The notes: generated by a model from the letters alone, not told the origin. A stretch of 64,000 nt of DNA from Pseudomonas sp. B21-023 (GCF_024749165.1 NZ_CP087190.1:1076001-1140000), one strand, 5' to 3'; shown: positions 17,216-32,143, counted from the first letter of the stretch. Translations and numbers: made by a program.

Positions 17216-17644
17216 TCAGAGTCGCTGTAAGCGGTGGTCTTGCAGAGCATAGCCCTGTTCGCGGTAGAAACGGAATCGCTCGCGAGCGGCCAGGCGGATG
17301 GCCGGCTCCTCGACGACGATTTCGGCGACCCGTTCGAACTGGCCGACGAAGGCCGGAACCTCGCTTCCCAGGTTGATCAGCAGGTCGCGGTGTTGGCCAG
17401 CATCGTTGCCGACACCCAGCGCGACAACGGCGTCCGGGTGCTGTTCGGCATGGTCGTGGGGCAAGAAGGCCTCGCCCTTGAACTGCCACAGGCGCAGGTC
17501 GAGTTCGCTGCGCTGCGCCTCGTCCTGGCAGTGCAGATAGACCCGGTGGCCGAGGCGCCAGGCCTTTTCGCACAGCTTGCAGGCGAAATCCAGGCGCACC
17601 GACAGCGAGTCGCTGGGCAGGATGTAGAAGTCGACTTTGCTCAT
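17216..17644 (-). CDS. holC: DNA polymerase III chi subunit
   Basis: A 142-aa clamp-loader accessory protein that, with psi, links the replisome to SSB. Features: MSKVDFYILPSDSLSVRLDFACKL at the start, then AWRLGHRVYLHC, LWQFKGEAFLPHD and LLINLGSEVPAFVGQFERVAEIV, all standard for HolC. It sits in the order pepA-holC-124 aa protein-valS on one strand, as in other gammaproteobacteria. Confidence 0.95.
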   Translation of the reverse strand: MSKVDFYILPSDSLSVRLDFACKLCEKAWRLGHRVYLHCQDEAQRSELDLRLWQFKGEAFLPHDHAEQHPDAVVALGVGNDAGQHRDLLINLGSEVPAFVGQFERVAEIVVEEPAIRLAARERFRFYREQGYALQDHRLQRL

Positions 17645-17658
17645 GGTTGTTCAGTGCC

Positions 17659-17686
17659 AGCCGGTGGCGCGTGGGCGCCACCGGCT
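17659..17686. repeat. Intercistronic hairpin between pepA and holC
   Basis: Perfect 12-bp stem AGCCGGTGGCGC / GCGCCACCGGCT with a 4-nt loop and no T-run. It is likely an mRNA-stabilising or partial attenuation hairpin rather than a full terminator. Confidence 0.8.
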
Positions 17687-17694
17687 GCGCGCCA

Positions 17695-19215
<1,521 letters not shown>

Positions 19216-19482
19216 TCAGTGGGCGCTGTCTTTCGCAGGCGCTCGGAATTCGCGGCTGACGGGCGCTGCCTGCCAGCGGAAAAGCTGCCAGTTTGAGCCC
19301 GCCGCGACCACGATGACAACCCCGATATGTGCCATGCTGCGCGGCCAAGTGACAGGCGCCGTCAATCACAGGATAATGCGCGCACTTTTACATGGAGGTT
19401 CGCCTTGGCGAACCGGCATTGGTCTTGGCTGTCCGAATCGTTCGTCTGGCTTTGAGCCCCTGACAACCCAGGAGTGTCTGGT

Positions 19483-20598
19483 TTGATCGTCTTTCGTTAT
19501 CTGTCCCGCGAGGTCCTTGTGACCTTGAGCGCCGTCAGCGCTGTGCTGCTGGTGATCATCATGAGCGGGCGCTTCATCAAGTACCTGGCCCAGGCGGCCC
19601 AAGGCATGCTCGACCCGGGCGTGCTGTTCATGATCATGGGGTTCCGCCTGCCGGGCTTCCTGCAACTGATCCTGCCGCTGGGGCTGTTCCTCGGTATTCT
19701 GCTTGCCTATGGCCGGTTGTATCTCGAAAGCGAGATGACCGTGCTCTCGGCCACTGGCATGAGCCAGCAGCGCCTGCTGGCCGTGACCATGGTGCCGGCG
19801 GCACTGGTCGCCTTGCTGGTGGCCTGGCTGAGCCTGAGCCTGGCCCCCCTGGGGGTTGCCCAGGTGCAGAAGATCATCGCCCAGCAAGACACCCTGACCG
19901 AGTTCGACACCCTGGTGCCGGGCCGTTTCCAGACCCTGCGCGATGGCTCGCGGGTGACCTACACCGAGCAGCTGTCCGATGACCGTATCAACCTGGCGGG
20001 CGTGTTCATCTCCGAGAAGCGCTTCAACCAGGACAAGACCAAGGACCGCGCGCCTTCGGTCCTGGTCGCCGAGAAGGGCCACCAGGAAGTGCAGGCCGAC
20101 GGCAACCGTTACCTGGTGCTGCAGAACGGTTACCGCTACGACGGCAATCCCGGCCAGGCCGACTACCGTGCGATCAAGTACGACACCTATGGCGTGCTGC
20201 TGCCAAAGCCGGAGGTCGCCGAGGAGGTGACCGAGCGCGAGGCCATCCCGACCTCCGACCTGTTCGGGCATCAGGGGCTGCGTGAGCGTGCCGAGCTGCA
20301 ATGGCGCCTGTCGTTGCCGCTGCTGGTGTTCGTGGTCACCTTGCTGGCGGTGCCGCTGTCCCGCGTCAACCCGCGCCAGGGCCGCTTCCTCAAGCTGCTG
20401 CCGGCGATTCTCCTGTACATGGCCTATCTGACAATGCTGATTTCCGTGCGTGGCGCCCTGGAGAAGGGCAAGTTGCCTCTCTCGCTGGGTATCTGGTGGG
20501 TCCATGGCCTGTTCCTGCTCATCGGCCTGGCGCTGATGTACTGGGAGCCGCTGCGTCTCAAGCGCGCCGCTCGCCGTGCGGAGGTGGCCCGTGGTTAA
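19483..20598 (+). CDS. lptF: LPS export permease LptF
   Basis: A 371-aa inner-membrane subunit of the LptB2FG ABC transporter that extracts lipopolysaccharide. Three membrane segments precede a periplasmic beta-jellyroll domain (about residues 130-260) and three follow. A GTG at 19474 gives a longer frame, but GGAG at 19471-19474 is correctly spaced only for the TTG at 19483, which yields the usual N-terminus (M)IVFRYLSREVL; I therefore call a TTG start. The stop overlaps lptG by 8 nt. Confidence 0.93.
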   Translation: MIVFRYLSREVLVTLSAVSAVLLVIIMSGRFIKYLAQAAQGMLDPGVLFMIMGFRLPGFLQLILPLGLFLGILLAYGRLYLESEMTVLSATGMSQQRLLAVTMVPAALVALLVAWLSLSLAPLGVAQVQKIIAQQDTLTEFDTLVPGRFQTLRDGSRVTYTEQLSDDRINLAGVFISEKRFNQDKTKDRAPSVLVAEKGHQEVQADGNRYLVLQNGYRYDGNPGQADYRAIKYDTYGVLLPKPEVAEEVTEREAIPTSDLFGHQGLRERAELQWRLSLPLLVFVVTLLAVPLSRVNPRQGRFLKLLPAILLYMAYLTMLISVRGALEKGKLPLSLGIWWVHGLFLLIGLALMYWEPLRLKRAARRAEVARG

Positions 20599-21652
20599 AC
20601 TCGATCGCTACATCGGCCAGAGCGTGCTGCTGGCCATTCTCGCCGTGCTGGGCATCATCCTCGGCCTGGCCTCGTTGTTCGCCTTCATCGATGAGATGGG
20701 CGACCTGAGCGACACCTACACGGTCATGGACGCCAGCAGCTTCGTGCTGCTCACCGCGCCGCGCCGGCTCTACGACATGCTGCCTATGGCGGCGCTGATC
20801 GGCTGCCTGATCGGCCTGGGCAGCCTGGCCAGCAGCAGCGAGCTGACCATCATGCGCGCCGCCGGCGTGTCCATCGGTCGCATCGTCTGGGCGGTGATGA
20901 AGCCGATGCTGGTGCTGATGCTGGTCGGCTTGCTGATCGGCGAATACGTGGCCCCGGTGACCGAGAACAAGGCCCAGGCTGACCGTTCGCTGGCCCAGGG
21001 CGGAGGCGAGGCGCAAAGCTCCAAGCGCGGCATGTGGCACCGCCAGGGCGAGGAATTCGTGCACATCAACTCGGTGCAGCCCAATGGCCTGCTGCTGGGT
21101 GTGACCCGCTACCGGTTCGACAGCGAGCGCAAGATCCAAACCTCCAGCTTCGCCCGCCGGGCGCAGTACGTCGATGGCAAATGGATGCTCAACGACGTGG
21201 CCACCACCTACTTCCGCGGTGACCATACCGAAGTGGTCAAGAGCCCCGAAGAGGTGTGGGACGTGTCGGTGACCCCTGAGCTGCTCAACACCGTGGTGCT
21301 GGCACCGGAGTCGCTGTCGATCACCGGGCTGTGGGACTACATCCACTACCTGTCCGATCAGGGGCTGAACAACGCGCGCTACTGGCTGGCGTTCTGGACC
21401 AAGGTCCTGCAGCCGGTGGTCACCGCGGCACTGGTGCTGATGGCGATTTCGTTCATCTTCGGTCCGCTGCGTTCGGTCACCCTGGGCCAGCGCGTGTTCA
21501 CCGGTGTGCTGGTGGGCTTCGTGTTCCGCATTGCCGGGGAGCTGTTGGGCCCATCGAGCCAGGTGTTTGGCTTCCCGCCGCTGCTGGCGGTGGTGATCCC
21601 GGCCGGCATCTGTGCGCTGGCGGGCTTGTGGTTGATGCGCCGGGCGGGTTGA
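20591..21652 (+). CDS. lptG: LPS export permease LptG
   Basis: A 353-aa partner of LptF with the same 3 TM - jellyroll - 3 TM layout, starting (M)VKLDRYIGQSVLLAI. The GTG at 20591 overlaps the lptF stop and has GGAGG about 6 nt upstream, indicating translational coupling. Conserved LptG pieces: SFVLLTAPRRLYDMLPMAALIG and TLGQRVFTGVLVGFVFRI. It is followed by an intrinsic terminator. Confidence 0.95.
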   Translation: MVKLDRYIGQSVLLAILAVLGIILGLASLFAFIDEMGDLSDTYTVMDASSFVLLTAPRRLYDMLPMAALIGCLIGLGSLASSSELTIMRAAGVSIGRIVWAVMKPMLVLMLVGLLIGEYVAPVTENKAQADRSLAQGGGEAQSSKRGMWHRQGEEFVHINSVQPNGLLLGVTRYRFDSERKIQTSSFARRAQYVDGKWMLNDVATTYFRGDHTEVVKSPEEVWDVSVTPELLNTVVLAPESLSITGLWDYIHYLSDQGLNNARYWLAFWTKVLQPVVTAALVLMAISFIFGPLRSVTLGQRVFTGVLVGFVFRIAGELLGPSSQVFGFPPLLAVVIPAGICALAGLWLMRRAG

Positions 21653-21672
21653 TGGCCTGAGCTGCACAACGA

Positions 21673-21697
21673 AGCCGACCCTTGGGTCGGCTTTTTT
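21673..21697 (+). terminator. Intrinsic terminator after lptFG
   Basis: AGCCGACCC / GGGTCGGCT with a 2-nt loop, followed by T6. Confidence 0.93.
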
Positions 21698-21732
21698 GCG
21701 GGTGCTTTTCGCAGGCCTGATGCCCGCGCAGC

Positions 21733-22221
21733 TCATTTCTTGCGTTTGGGCAGGCGTACCAGCTGGGTCTCGGAATAGATGTCGTGCCAGCTGCGTTTAC
21801 GTTTGTCGAACAACGACCAGATGAAACCCAGCCCCAGGCACAGCCATGAGGCGATCGACACCACGAAACGCAGCAACGCCTGCCAGAGACTGATGGCGCT
21901 GCCATCGGCGTTCTGCACGCGCATGCCCCACACCTGCATGCCGAGGGTCTGGCCGCCGTGGGTCCAGAACTTGGCGAAGAAGCCGAACAGGGCGAACAGC
22001 AGGATCGTCGACAGCAGCGGGTCGCCGTCCAGGGCACCGGCCTCGGTGAGCTCGCGCATGCGCGCCTCGCCGATGATCGCCATCTGGATCATCTTGTAGG
22101 CGCCGGCAGTCACGATCAGCAGGGCAGTGCACAGCAGGAAGTCGTAGAACATCGCGGCCAGGCGACGGCCCAGGCCGACCGGCGGGAAATCACCCTGGGG
22201 GTTGAGCAGTGGCTTGGACAT
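21733..22221 (-). CDS. RDD-family membrane protein
   Basis: A 162-aa inner-membrane protein with RDD-domain features: the N-terminal GLGRRLAAMFYDFLL (R..D variant), a central membrane span, TLGMQVWGMRVQNADGS, and a C-terminal WHDIYSETQLVRL. Function of the family is uncertain (transport or membrane stress proposals exist). GGAG precedes the ATG at 22221. It shares a bidirectional terminator with the cold-shock gene. Confidence 0.87.
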   Translation of the reverse strand: MSKPLLNPQGDFPPVGLGRRLAAMFYDFLLCTALLIVTAGAYKMIQMAIIGEARMRELTEAGALDGDPLLSTILLFALFGFFAKFWTHGGQTLGMQVWGMRVQNADGSAISLWQALLRFVVSIASWLCLGLGFIWSLFDKRKRSWHDIYSETQLVRLPKRKK

Positions 22222-22270
22222 GCATGACAGCTCCAGATGGCAAAGGCCCATTCTATGGAATTGCGCGCAC

Positions 22271-22306
22271 AAAAAAGCCCCTGTGCGTCAACACAGGGGC
22301 TTTTTT
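22271..22306. terminator. Bidirectional intrinsic terminator
   Basis: AAAAAAGCCCCTGTG and CACAGGGGCTTTTTT form a symmetric hairpin. On the minus strand it terminates the cold-shock gene and on the plus strand would stop any read-through. Confidence 0.9.
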
Positions 22307-22313
22307 CAGGAAG

Positions 22314-22526
22314 TCACGCTTCTGGAATGACTTCGTCAGCTTGCATGCCTTTCTGGCCTTGCACAGCGATGAAGGTCACTTTCTGGCCTTCCTTGAGGCT
22401 CTTGAAGCCGTTGCCTTGAATGGCACGGAAGTGAACAAACAGATCAGCACCGCTTTCTGGGGTGATGAAGCCGTAACCTTTTTCGTCATTGAACCACTTG
22501 ACGGTACCGTTCTGACGCTCAGCCAT
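22314..22526 (-). CDS. Cold-shock domain protein (CspA family)
   Basis: A 70-aa single CSD protein: [19 protein letters not shown] carries RNP1 (KGYGFI), and DLFVHFRAI carries the RNP2-like VHF. It binds single-stranded nucleic acid and melts RNA structure. The 348-bp upstream gap fits the long 5' untranslated leader usual for csp genes. Which paralog it is cannot be decided from the window. Confidence 0.93.
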   Translation of the reverse strand: MAERQNGTVKWFNDEKGYGFITPESGADLFVHFRAIQGNGFKSLKEGQKVTFIAVQGQKGMQADEVIPEA

Positions 22527-22874
22527 TGTCTTATTTCCTATGAAGCTTAAATATTGATGACAGTTTCTTTCACACTTTTTGTAAGTGAAAGATTACTGGG
22601 CTGGGTTGCAGGAAAGTAAGAGACGTCGAACGGGTTGTAGCAGATTGCGGCTACTGGCCCAGGTCACGAACTGTTGCGACCCATGCAAACACAGTGCAGT
22701 GACTCTACGCCAACTGCCGAGCGAAAAACAAGCCCTCGCGACGAGCGAAAATCAGGCTTTTTCCGATCACCGAACGATTTGTCGGAAACGCCGTGGCGCC
22801 TGGCCTGGCGCTATGTTCAGAAGTTATTGGGCAGGTTCGAAAACGAATATGTCGAGCCTGCCCAAACCACTCAT
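22527..22874 (-). promoter_or_regulatory. Long 5' region of the cold-shock gene
   Basis: 348 bp without a gene, between gcvT and the csp start. Close to the csp ATG it is A/T-rich (GGAAATAAGACA before the start). Farther up it carries no ORF or REP. A promoter and thermosensing leader are expected here from the family, but no specific box stands out. Confidence 0.4.
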
Positions 22875-23996
22875 TCAGCCACGGTAGTAACGTTGTGTCA
22901 CGAAAGGCATTTTGCTGACTTTCATGGCAACTTGCTTGCCGCGCACCATTGCAAACAGCGGGGTGTCCAGCGTGGCGTGTTCGTTATCGACATAACCCAT
23001 TGTGACCGGCGCACCGAGCGTCGGGCCGAAGCCGCCGCTGCACACCTCACCGACCACTTCGCCTGCCGCGTCGACGATCTGCGCGCCTTCACGCACCGGG
23101 GTGCGCTCCTGGGGCAGCAGGCCGACACGCTTGCGTGCCACGCCTGCCTGTTGCTGGGCAAACACGGTCTCGGCGCCCGGGAAACCACCGGCACGCGCGC
23201 CGTCGGCCCGACGCACCTTGGAAATGGCCCACAGCAGGTTGGCCTCGATCGGCGTGGTGGTGGTGTCCATGTCGTGACCGTACAGGCACAGGCCGGCTTC
23301 CAGGCGCAGTGAGTCGCGTGCGCCAAGGCCGATTGGCTGTACCTCTGGCTCGGCCAGCAGACTGCGCGCCAGCGCTTCGGCCTTGTCGGCCGGCACAGAG
23401 ATCTCGAATCCGTCCTCACCGGTGTAGCCCGAGCGGCTGATATAGCAGTCGGCGCCGAGCAGTTGAACAGGTTGGAACTGCATGAACGTCATCTTCGCCA
23501 CCTCAGGTGCCAGGCGCTCCAGCACCTTGACCGCCGCCGGGCCTTGCAGGGCGAGCAGGGCGCGCTCCTCGAACAGCGGTTGAATCTCGCAACGGCCAGC
23601 GATGTGCTGGCGCAGGTGGGCCAGGTCTTGGTCCTTGCAGGCGGCGTTCACCACCAGGAACAGGGTGTCGTTGCCGAGGTTGGCGACCATCAGGTCGTCG
23701 AGAATGCCGCCCTCGGCATTGGTGAACATGGCATAGCGCTGCATGCCTACCGGCAGGTCGATGATGTCCACCGGCACCAGGGTTTCCAGGGCCTTGGCGG
23801 CGTCGTTGCCGCGCAGGATGATCTGGCCCATGTGCGAAACGTCGAACAGGCCGGCCTGCTCGCGGGTGTGCAGGTGCTCCTTGAGCACGCCCAAGGGGTA
23901 TTGCACGGGCATGTCGTAGCCGGCGAACGGCACCATGCGCGCGCCCAGTTCCAGGTGCAGGGCGTGCAGCGGGGTCTTGTGCAGTGTTTCGGACAT
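22875..23996 (-). CDS. gcvT: Glycine cleavage system aminomethyltransferase (T protein)
   Basis: A 373-aa enzyme that transfers the aminomethyl group from the H protein to tetrahydrofolate, releasing ammonia. Motifs: [42 protein letters not shown] and [19 protein letters not shown]. The start at 23996 ([11 protein letters not shown]) is preceded by GAGGAGT. It is the last gene of gcvH-gcvP-sdaA-gcvT, 26 nt after sdaA. Confidence 0.95.
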   Translation of the reverse strand: MSETLHKTPLHALHLELGARMVPFAGYDMPVQYPLGVLKEHLHTREQAGLFDVSHMGQIILRGNDAAKALETLVPVDIIDLPVGMQRYAMFTNAEGGILDDLMVANLGNDTLFLVVNAACKDQDLAHLRQHIAGRCEIQPLFEERALLALQGPAAVKVLERLAPEVAKMTFMQFQPVQLLGADCYISRSGYTGEDGFEISVPADKAEALARSLLAEPEVQPIGLGARDSLRLEAGLCLYGHDMDTTTTPIEANLLWAISKVRRADGARAGGFPGAETVFAQQQAGVARKRVGLLPQERTPVREGAQIVDAAGEVVGEVCSGGFGPTLGAPVTMGYVDNEHATLDTPLFAMVRGKQVAMKVSKMPFVTQRYYRG

Positions 23997-24022
23997 CGGT
24001 GACTCCTCGGTTTTTATTCGGG

Positions 24023-25399
<1,377 letters not shown>

Positions 25400-25450
25400 G
25401 CTGCTTCCTCCTGATGATGGCCAGTAAGCCCATTGGCGGCTGCTACGCAG

Positions 25451-25519
25451 CCCATCGCCGGCAAGCCGGCTCCCACAGATTAGCGCTGGACCTGTGGGAG
25501 CCGGTTTGCTGGCGATGGG
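25451..25519. repeat. REP pair between gcvP and sdaA
   Basis: Arms 25451-25477 and 25493-25519 (core GCCGGCAAGCCGGCTCCCACA) with two mismatches, located inside the gcv operon, where it may set relative mRNA stability. Confidence 0.88.
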
Positions 25520-25540
25520 GCGCGCAGCGGCCCCACCCGA

Positions 25541-28396
<2,856 letters not shown>

Positions 28397-28405
28397 GGTG
28401 ATTCC

Positions 28406-28789
28406 TCAGGCGTCGTCGTTGGCTTTGAGCAGGCGGTCGTAGGCATTCTGGTCGAGCAGGGCTTCGACTTCAGCCATGTCGGCAGGCTTGAAGCGGAAGA
28501 ACCAGCCTTCGCCCAGCGGGTCTTCGTTGACCAGTTCGGGGCTGTCGTTGAGATCTTCGTTGACCGCGACCACTTCACCGGTCAGTGGCATGTACACGCC
28601 GCTGGCGGCCTTGACCGACTCCACGGTGGAGGCTTCGGCGCCCTTGTCGTACTGCTGCAGCTCCGGCAGTTGCACATAGACCACATCACCCAAGGCGTTC
28701 TGGGCATAGGCGGTGATGCCCACGGTGACGCTGCCATCGGCTTCGACGCGCAGCCATTCGTGATCTTCGGTGAAACGCAACTCGCTCAT
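28406..28789 (-). CDS. gcvH: Glycine cleavage system H protein
   Basis: A 127-aa lipoyl carrier protein. The lipoyl-accepting residue is Lys60 in ESVKAASGVY, and RFTEDHEWLRVE opens the protein as in other GcvH. First gene of the gcv operon, with a sigma-54 type promoter about 70 nt upstream. Confidence 0.97.
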   Translation of the reverse strand: MSELRFTEDHEWLRVEADGSVTVGITAYAQNALGDVVYVQLPELQQYDKGAEASTVESVKAASGVYMPLTGEVVAVNEDLNDSPELVNEDPLGEGWFFRFKPADMAEVEALLDQNAYDRLLKANDDA

Positions 28790-28857
28790 GGGAATTCCTC
28801 GGGAAGCAGGGGCGTTGGGCGCGGTAGGCTCCGCGCTCTTAAGGTTGGAATTCCCTT

Positions 28858-28873
28858 AGCAATAATGCGGCCA
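28858..28873 (-). promoter_or_regulatory. Sigma-54 promoter of the gcv operon
   Basis: On the minus strand: TGGCCGCATTATTGCT. GG at -24 and GC at -12 are spaced exactly as in the consensus TGGCAC-N5-TTGC. The expected start point is near 28847, about 58 nt before gcvH. The neighbouring gene encodes an AAA+ activator of sigma-54, which fits. Confidence 0.82.
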
Positions 28874-28917
28874 GTCTTAAAAAGGCTTACAAATCAAATA
28901 GTTAGTTTATGAATGCA

Positions 28918-28950
28918 ATCGATTTGTCATTTTTGTGGAATGAAATCGAT
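28918..28950. promoter_or_regulatory. Inverted repeat, candidate GcsR enhancer site
   Basis: ATCGATTT (28918-28925) and AAATCGAT (28943-28950) are perfect inverted half sites about 50-80 nt upstream of the sigma-54 promoter; flanking CATT/AATG extends the symmetry. Position suits an enhancer-binding protein. The remaining part of this 303-bp gap (28951-29092) shows no clear element. Confidence 0.5.
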
Positions 28951-29092
28951 ACAGGAGGAGGGTGATTCAAAAGCATTGTGGGATCAAACCCTTGTGCACA
29001 GGCACCCAGATGGATGTGTAGCGAATTCGGTACGATGTAATGATTTCAATACGGCCTGCTTCCGGGGGCAAGACTGGTCCGGCGAAGCGGCA

Positions 29093-30601
29093 TCAGGCCT
29101 TGTTTGGAATACCGTACTTGCGCAAGCGCTGGGCTATCGCGGTATGCGAGGTTTGCAAGCGCCCCGCCAACTGCCGCGTCGAGGGATAGCTGGCATACAG
29201 GCGTTGCAGCAACTCCCGCTCGAAATCCCCCACTGCCTGTTCCAGGCTCGCTACCTCGCCATCCTGCCCCCGCGCGACCGAGGTGCCGGCGATGTCCAGA
29301 TCGCCGATATCCACCACATTGCTTTCACAGATGGCCGCGGCGCGGAAGATCACGTTCTGCAACTGGCGCACGTTGCCAGGCCAAGGGTTGGCCAGTAATG
29401 CCGGGTGTGTAGCGGGTGCGAGCCGGCAGGGCGGGCGCTGGATCTGGGTGCAGGCCTGCTGCATGAAAAATTGCGCCAGCGACAGGATGTCCTGGCCGCG
29501 CTCGCGCAGTGGCGGCACCTGCAGGTTGAGCACGTTGAGGCGGTAGAACAGGTCTTCACGGAAGGTGCCCTCGGCGACCATGCGCTCGAGGTCGCGGTGG
29601 GTGGCGCTGATGATGCGCACATCCACCTTCACCTCGCGGTCGCCGCCGACGCGGCGGAAGCTGCCGTCGCTGAGGAAACGCAGCAGTTTGGCCTGCAGGT
29701 ACGGCGACATCTCGCCGATCTCGTCGAGGAACACCGTGCCCTGGTTGGCCAGCTCCATCAGCCCGGGCTTGCCGCCGCGCTGCGCGCCGGTGAAGGCGCC
29801 CGGGGCGTAGCCGAACAGCTCGCTCTCGGCCAGGCTCTCGGGCAGTGCCGCACAGTTGAGGGCGAGGAACGGCGCGGCATGGCGGCTGCTGATGGCGTGG
29901 CAGGCGCGCGCCACCAGCTCTTTGCCAGTGCCGGTTTCGCCATTGACCAGCAGCGGCGCGTCGAGGGCCGCCACGCGCAGGGCGCGGGCCTTGAGGGTGC
30001 GAATCGTCGGGGAGTCGCCGAGCATGGCGTCGAAGCCTTCGGCGTGGTCGTGGTGCAGGGCCGACAGGCGCTCGCCCATACGGTTGGGCGGGTACAGCGT
30101 CAGTAGGCCGCCGGCATGGGTGATTGGCGTGGCGTCGAGCAGCAGGCTCTGGCCGTTCAACTGCATTTCGCGCATGGGCAGGTGGAAATTGTTGTCCAGC
30201 AGGGCCTGGAGCAGGTCGGGGTCGCCGAACAGCTCGCCCACCGAACGCCCGGCGGACTCACGTCCGCACAGGGCGATCAGCGCCGGGTTGGCCAGCAGCA
30301 CCTTGCCGGCACTGTCCACCGCCAGCACCGGGTCGCTCATGGCGGCGAGCAGGGCGTCGAGTTGCAGGTGCCGGCGTTGGCCGGGGAGGATGTCGACCAC
30401 TTCCACCGATTGCACGCCGCGTACCTCGAACAGCGCGTCGTGCAGTTCTTCGAGCACGGCGGGGCTCAGGGTAGGGGCATCGATGTAGACGTTCGGCGGG
30501 ACCATCTCCACGGCATCGAGGTTGAGGTTGCGGGCGCCGAGCAGGGCCAGGACTTCCTGGGTGATGCCGACGCGGTCGATGAAGCTGACGTGGATGCGCA
30601 T
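29093..30601 (-). CDS. gcsR: TyrR-like sigma-54 activator, likely GcsR
   Basis: A 502-aa enhancer-binding protein: N-terminal ACT domain (MRIHVSFIDRVGITQEVLAL, residues 1-70), PAS domain (about 80-190), AAA+ domain with Walker A GETGTGKE (221-228) and sigma-54 contact motif GAFTGA (268-273), and a TyrR-type HTH at the C-terminus (LAGRLQTSHTAIAQRLRKYG). PhhR of Pseudomonas has the same architecture. Location directly upstream of gcvH, whose promoter is of sigma-54 type, favours the GcsR role (glycine-responsive activation of gcv) known from P. aeruginosa. Confidence 0.83.
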   Translation of the reverse strand: MRIHVSFIDRVGITQEVLALLGARNLNLDAVEMVPPNVYIDAPTLSPAVLEELHDALFEVRGVQSVEVVDILPGQRRHLQLDALLAAMSDPVLAVDSAGKVLLANPALIALCGRESAGRSVGELFGDPDLLQALLDNNFHLPMREMQLNGQSLLLDATPITHAGGLLTLYPPNRMGERLSALHHDHAEGFDAMLGDSPTIRTLKARALRVAALDAPLLVNGETGTGKELVARACHAISSRHAAPFLALNCAALPESLAESELFGYAPGAFTGAQRGGKPGLMELANQGTVFLDEIGEMSPYLQAKLLRFLSDGSFRRVGGDREVKVDVRIISATHRDLERMVAEGTFREDLFYRLNVLNLQVPPLRERGQDILSLAQFFMQQACTQIQRPPCRLAPATHPALLANPWPGNVRQLQNVIFRAAAICESNVVDIGDLDIAGTSVARGQDGEVASLEQAVGDFERELLQRLYASYPSTRQLAGRLQTSHTAIAQRLRKYGIPNKA

Positions 30602-30661
30602 GGGGAGATCGGGGCAGTGGCCAAGCGAGTGCGCCAGTATGCCTTGGGAAGGGCGCTAAAC

Positions 30662-30703
30662 CCAATCGCGGGGCAAGCCCGCTGCCACGAAGCCCCGCGA
30701 TTG
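30662..30703. repeat. REP-like hairpin
   Basis: CCAATCGCGGGGC and GCCCCGCGATTGG are perfect 13-bp arms, between the gcsR start and the end of the DUF5064 gene. Confidence 0.8.
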
Positions 30704-30706
30704 GAC

Positions 30707-31075
30707 TCAGCCCAGATGCTCAGGCTTGATCGAATCGCCTGATTTCACATCGAGCTTCTGGCGAATGTCTTCGAACATGTAGTCGTAGAGCTTGTGCGGC
30801 GAACCGAGACTCTCGAACTTCTTCGGCGCTGGCAGGTACGACTGGGCCTTGCGGCTCAACTGCATCAGAAAGCTCGGCAGCACCTGGTCCTTGGCCAGGA
30901 AGAACTTCTCATCGACGGCCTTGCCCTCGATGTGGCCATGCATGCGGAACTGGATGCCGCGGCCTTCGCTGGGATCCGACACGGCCTCGTAGTCGATGCA
31001 CAGGTCGTAGCTGTGGTCGTTGGTGTTCAGCGCGGTGCGCTCGATATGCACGTGACCGGGTTGATACTGGGCCAT
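30707..31075 (-). CDS. DUF5064-family protein downstream of arcC
   Basis: A 122-aa soluble protein beginning MAQYQPGHVHIERTALN, with CIDYEAVSDPSEGRGIQFRM and a C-terminal LYDYMFEDIRQKLDVKSGD. It belongs to a Pseudomonas-restricted family known to me as DUF5064; function unknown. GAGG precedes the ATG. It follows arcC by 56 nt on the same strand and may be the fifth gene of the arc operon, but a hairpin with a weak T-run between them could partly separate it. Confidence 0.75.
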   Translation of the reverse strand: MAQYQPGHVHIERTALNTNDHSYDLCIDYEAVSDPSEGRGIQFRMHGHIEGKAVDEKFFLAKDQVLPSFLMQLSRKAQSYLPAPKKFESLGSPHKLYDYMFEDIRQKLDVKSGDSIKPEHLG

Positions 31076-31104
31076 GGCGAGGTCCTCCGGAAGGTTGAAA
31101 ACGG

Positions 31105-31125
31105 CCGGTGCCAGGCACCGGCCAA
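31105..31125 (-). terminator. Hairpin after arcC
   Basis: GGCCGGTGCC / GGCACCGGCC with almost no loop; on the minus strand it is followed by GTTTTC, so it may act as a weak terminator between arcC and the DUF5064 gene. Confidence 0.6.
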
Positions 31126-31131
31126 CTGCGT

Positions 31132-32061
31132 TCAACGGTAGCTGATTCCCGGCTTGGCGGTGGAAACGCGGGTACCGGCGGTGCCTTTGACGATGTCCTC
31201 GATGTTCTCCAGCGAGCTGATGACCGCGACCTTGCCGGTATGCCGGGCGAAATCGCAGGCGGCCTGCACCTTCGGCCCCATGGAGCCGGCGGCAAAGCCC
31301 AGCTTCTCGAGCTCGTCGGGGTGCGCCTGGGCGATGGCCTTCTGGGTCGGCTTGCCGAAATCGATGTACGCCGCATCGACGTCGGTGGCGATGATCAGCA
31401 GGTCGGCTTCCAGCTGTTCGGCCAGCAGCGCCGAGCACAGGTCCTTGTCTATCACCGCCTCGATGCCCTTGAGCTTGCGGTTTTCGTCGTACATGGTGGG
31501 GATGCCGCCGCCGCCGGCGCAAATCACGATGCTGCTTTTTTCCAGCAGCCACTTGATCGGGCGGATCTCGAAGATGCGCTTGGGTTTCGGACTGGCCACC
31601 ACCCGGCGGTACTTGTCGCCGTCGGGCTTGACCACCCAGCCTTTGTCCTTGGCCAGGCGCTCGGCCTCGTCCTTGGCGTACACGGGGCCGATGAACTTGG
31701 TCGGGTCCTTGAATGCCGGGTCGTTGGCGTCCACTTCAACCTGGGTGAGCAGCGTGGCGAACGGCACCTCGAAGTCCAGCAGGTTGCCCAGTTCCTGTTC
31801 GATCATGTAGCCGATCATGCCTTCGGTCTCGGCACCGAGGACGTCCAGCGGGTAGGCTTCGTCTGGCTTGTACGACAGCCCTTGCAACGACAGCAGGCCG
31901 ACCTGCGGCCCGTTGCCGTGGGCAATGACCAGTTCGTTGCCGGGATGGATCTTGGCGATCTGTTCGGTGGCGGTGCGGATATTGGCGCGCTGGTTGTCGG
32001 CGGTCATCGGTTCGCCGCGGCGCAGCAGGGCGTTGCCGCCCAATGCAACAACGATACGCAT
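31132..32061 (-). CDS. arcC: Carbamate kinase
   Basis: A 309-aa enzyme that makes ATP from carbamoyl phosphate and ADP, the energy-yielding step of the arginine deiminase pathway. Motifs: [39 protein letters not shown] and [15 protein letters not shown], all of the carbamate kinase family. It follows arcB by 82 nt with a perfect hairpin in the gap. Confidence 0.96.
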   Translation of the reverse strand: MRIVVALGGNALLRRGEPMTADNQRANIRTATEQIAKIHPGNELVIAHGNGPQVGLLSLQGLSYKPDEAYPLDVLGAETEGMIGYMIEQELGNLLDFEVPFATLLTQVEVDANDPAFKDPTKFIGPVYAKDEAERLAKDKGWVVKPDGDKYRRVVASPKPKRIFEIRPIKWLLEKSSIVICAGGGGIPTMYDENRKLKGIEAVIDKDLCSALLAEQLEADLLIIATDVDAAYIDFGKPTQKAIAQAHPDELEKLGFAAGSMGPKVQAACDFARHTGKVAVISSLENIEDIVKGTAGTRVSTAKPGISYR

Positions 32062-32097
32062 GGGGAATGTCCTTCAGAAAGACTATGGGGCGGACCC

Positions 32098-32126
32098 GTG
32101 GGAGCGGCGCACCGCCGCTCCCACAA
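32098..32126. repeat. Intercistronic hairpin arcB-arcC
   Basis: GTGGGAGCGGCG and CGCCGCTCCCAC form a perfect 12-bp stem. It resembles a short REP and is placed where processed arc mRNAs would need 3' protection. Confidence 0.8.
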
Positions 32127-32143
32127 AAGCCCTTGGTCGGGGG

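Noticed and set aside
28790..29092. Glycine riboswitch before gcvH
   Set aside because: No tandem aptamer-like pattern seen; the sigma-54 promoter places the start only about 58 nt upstream, too short for one.
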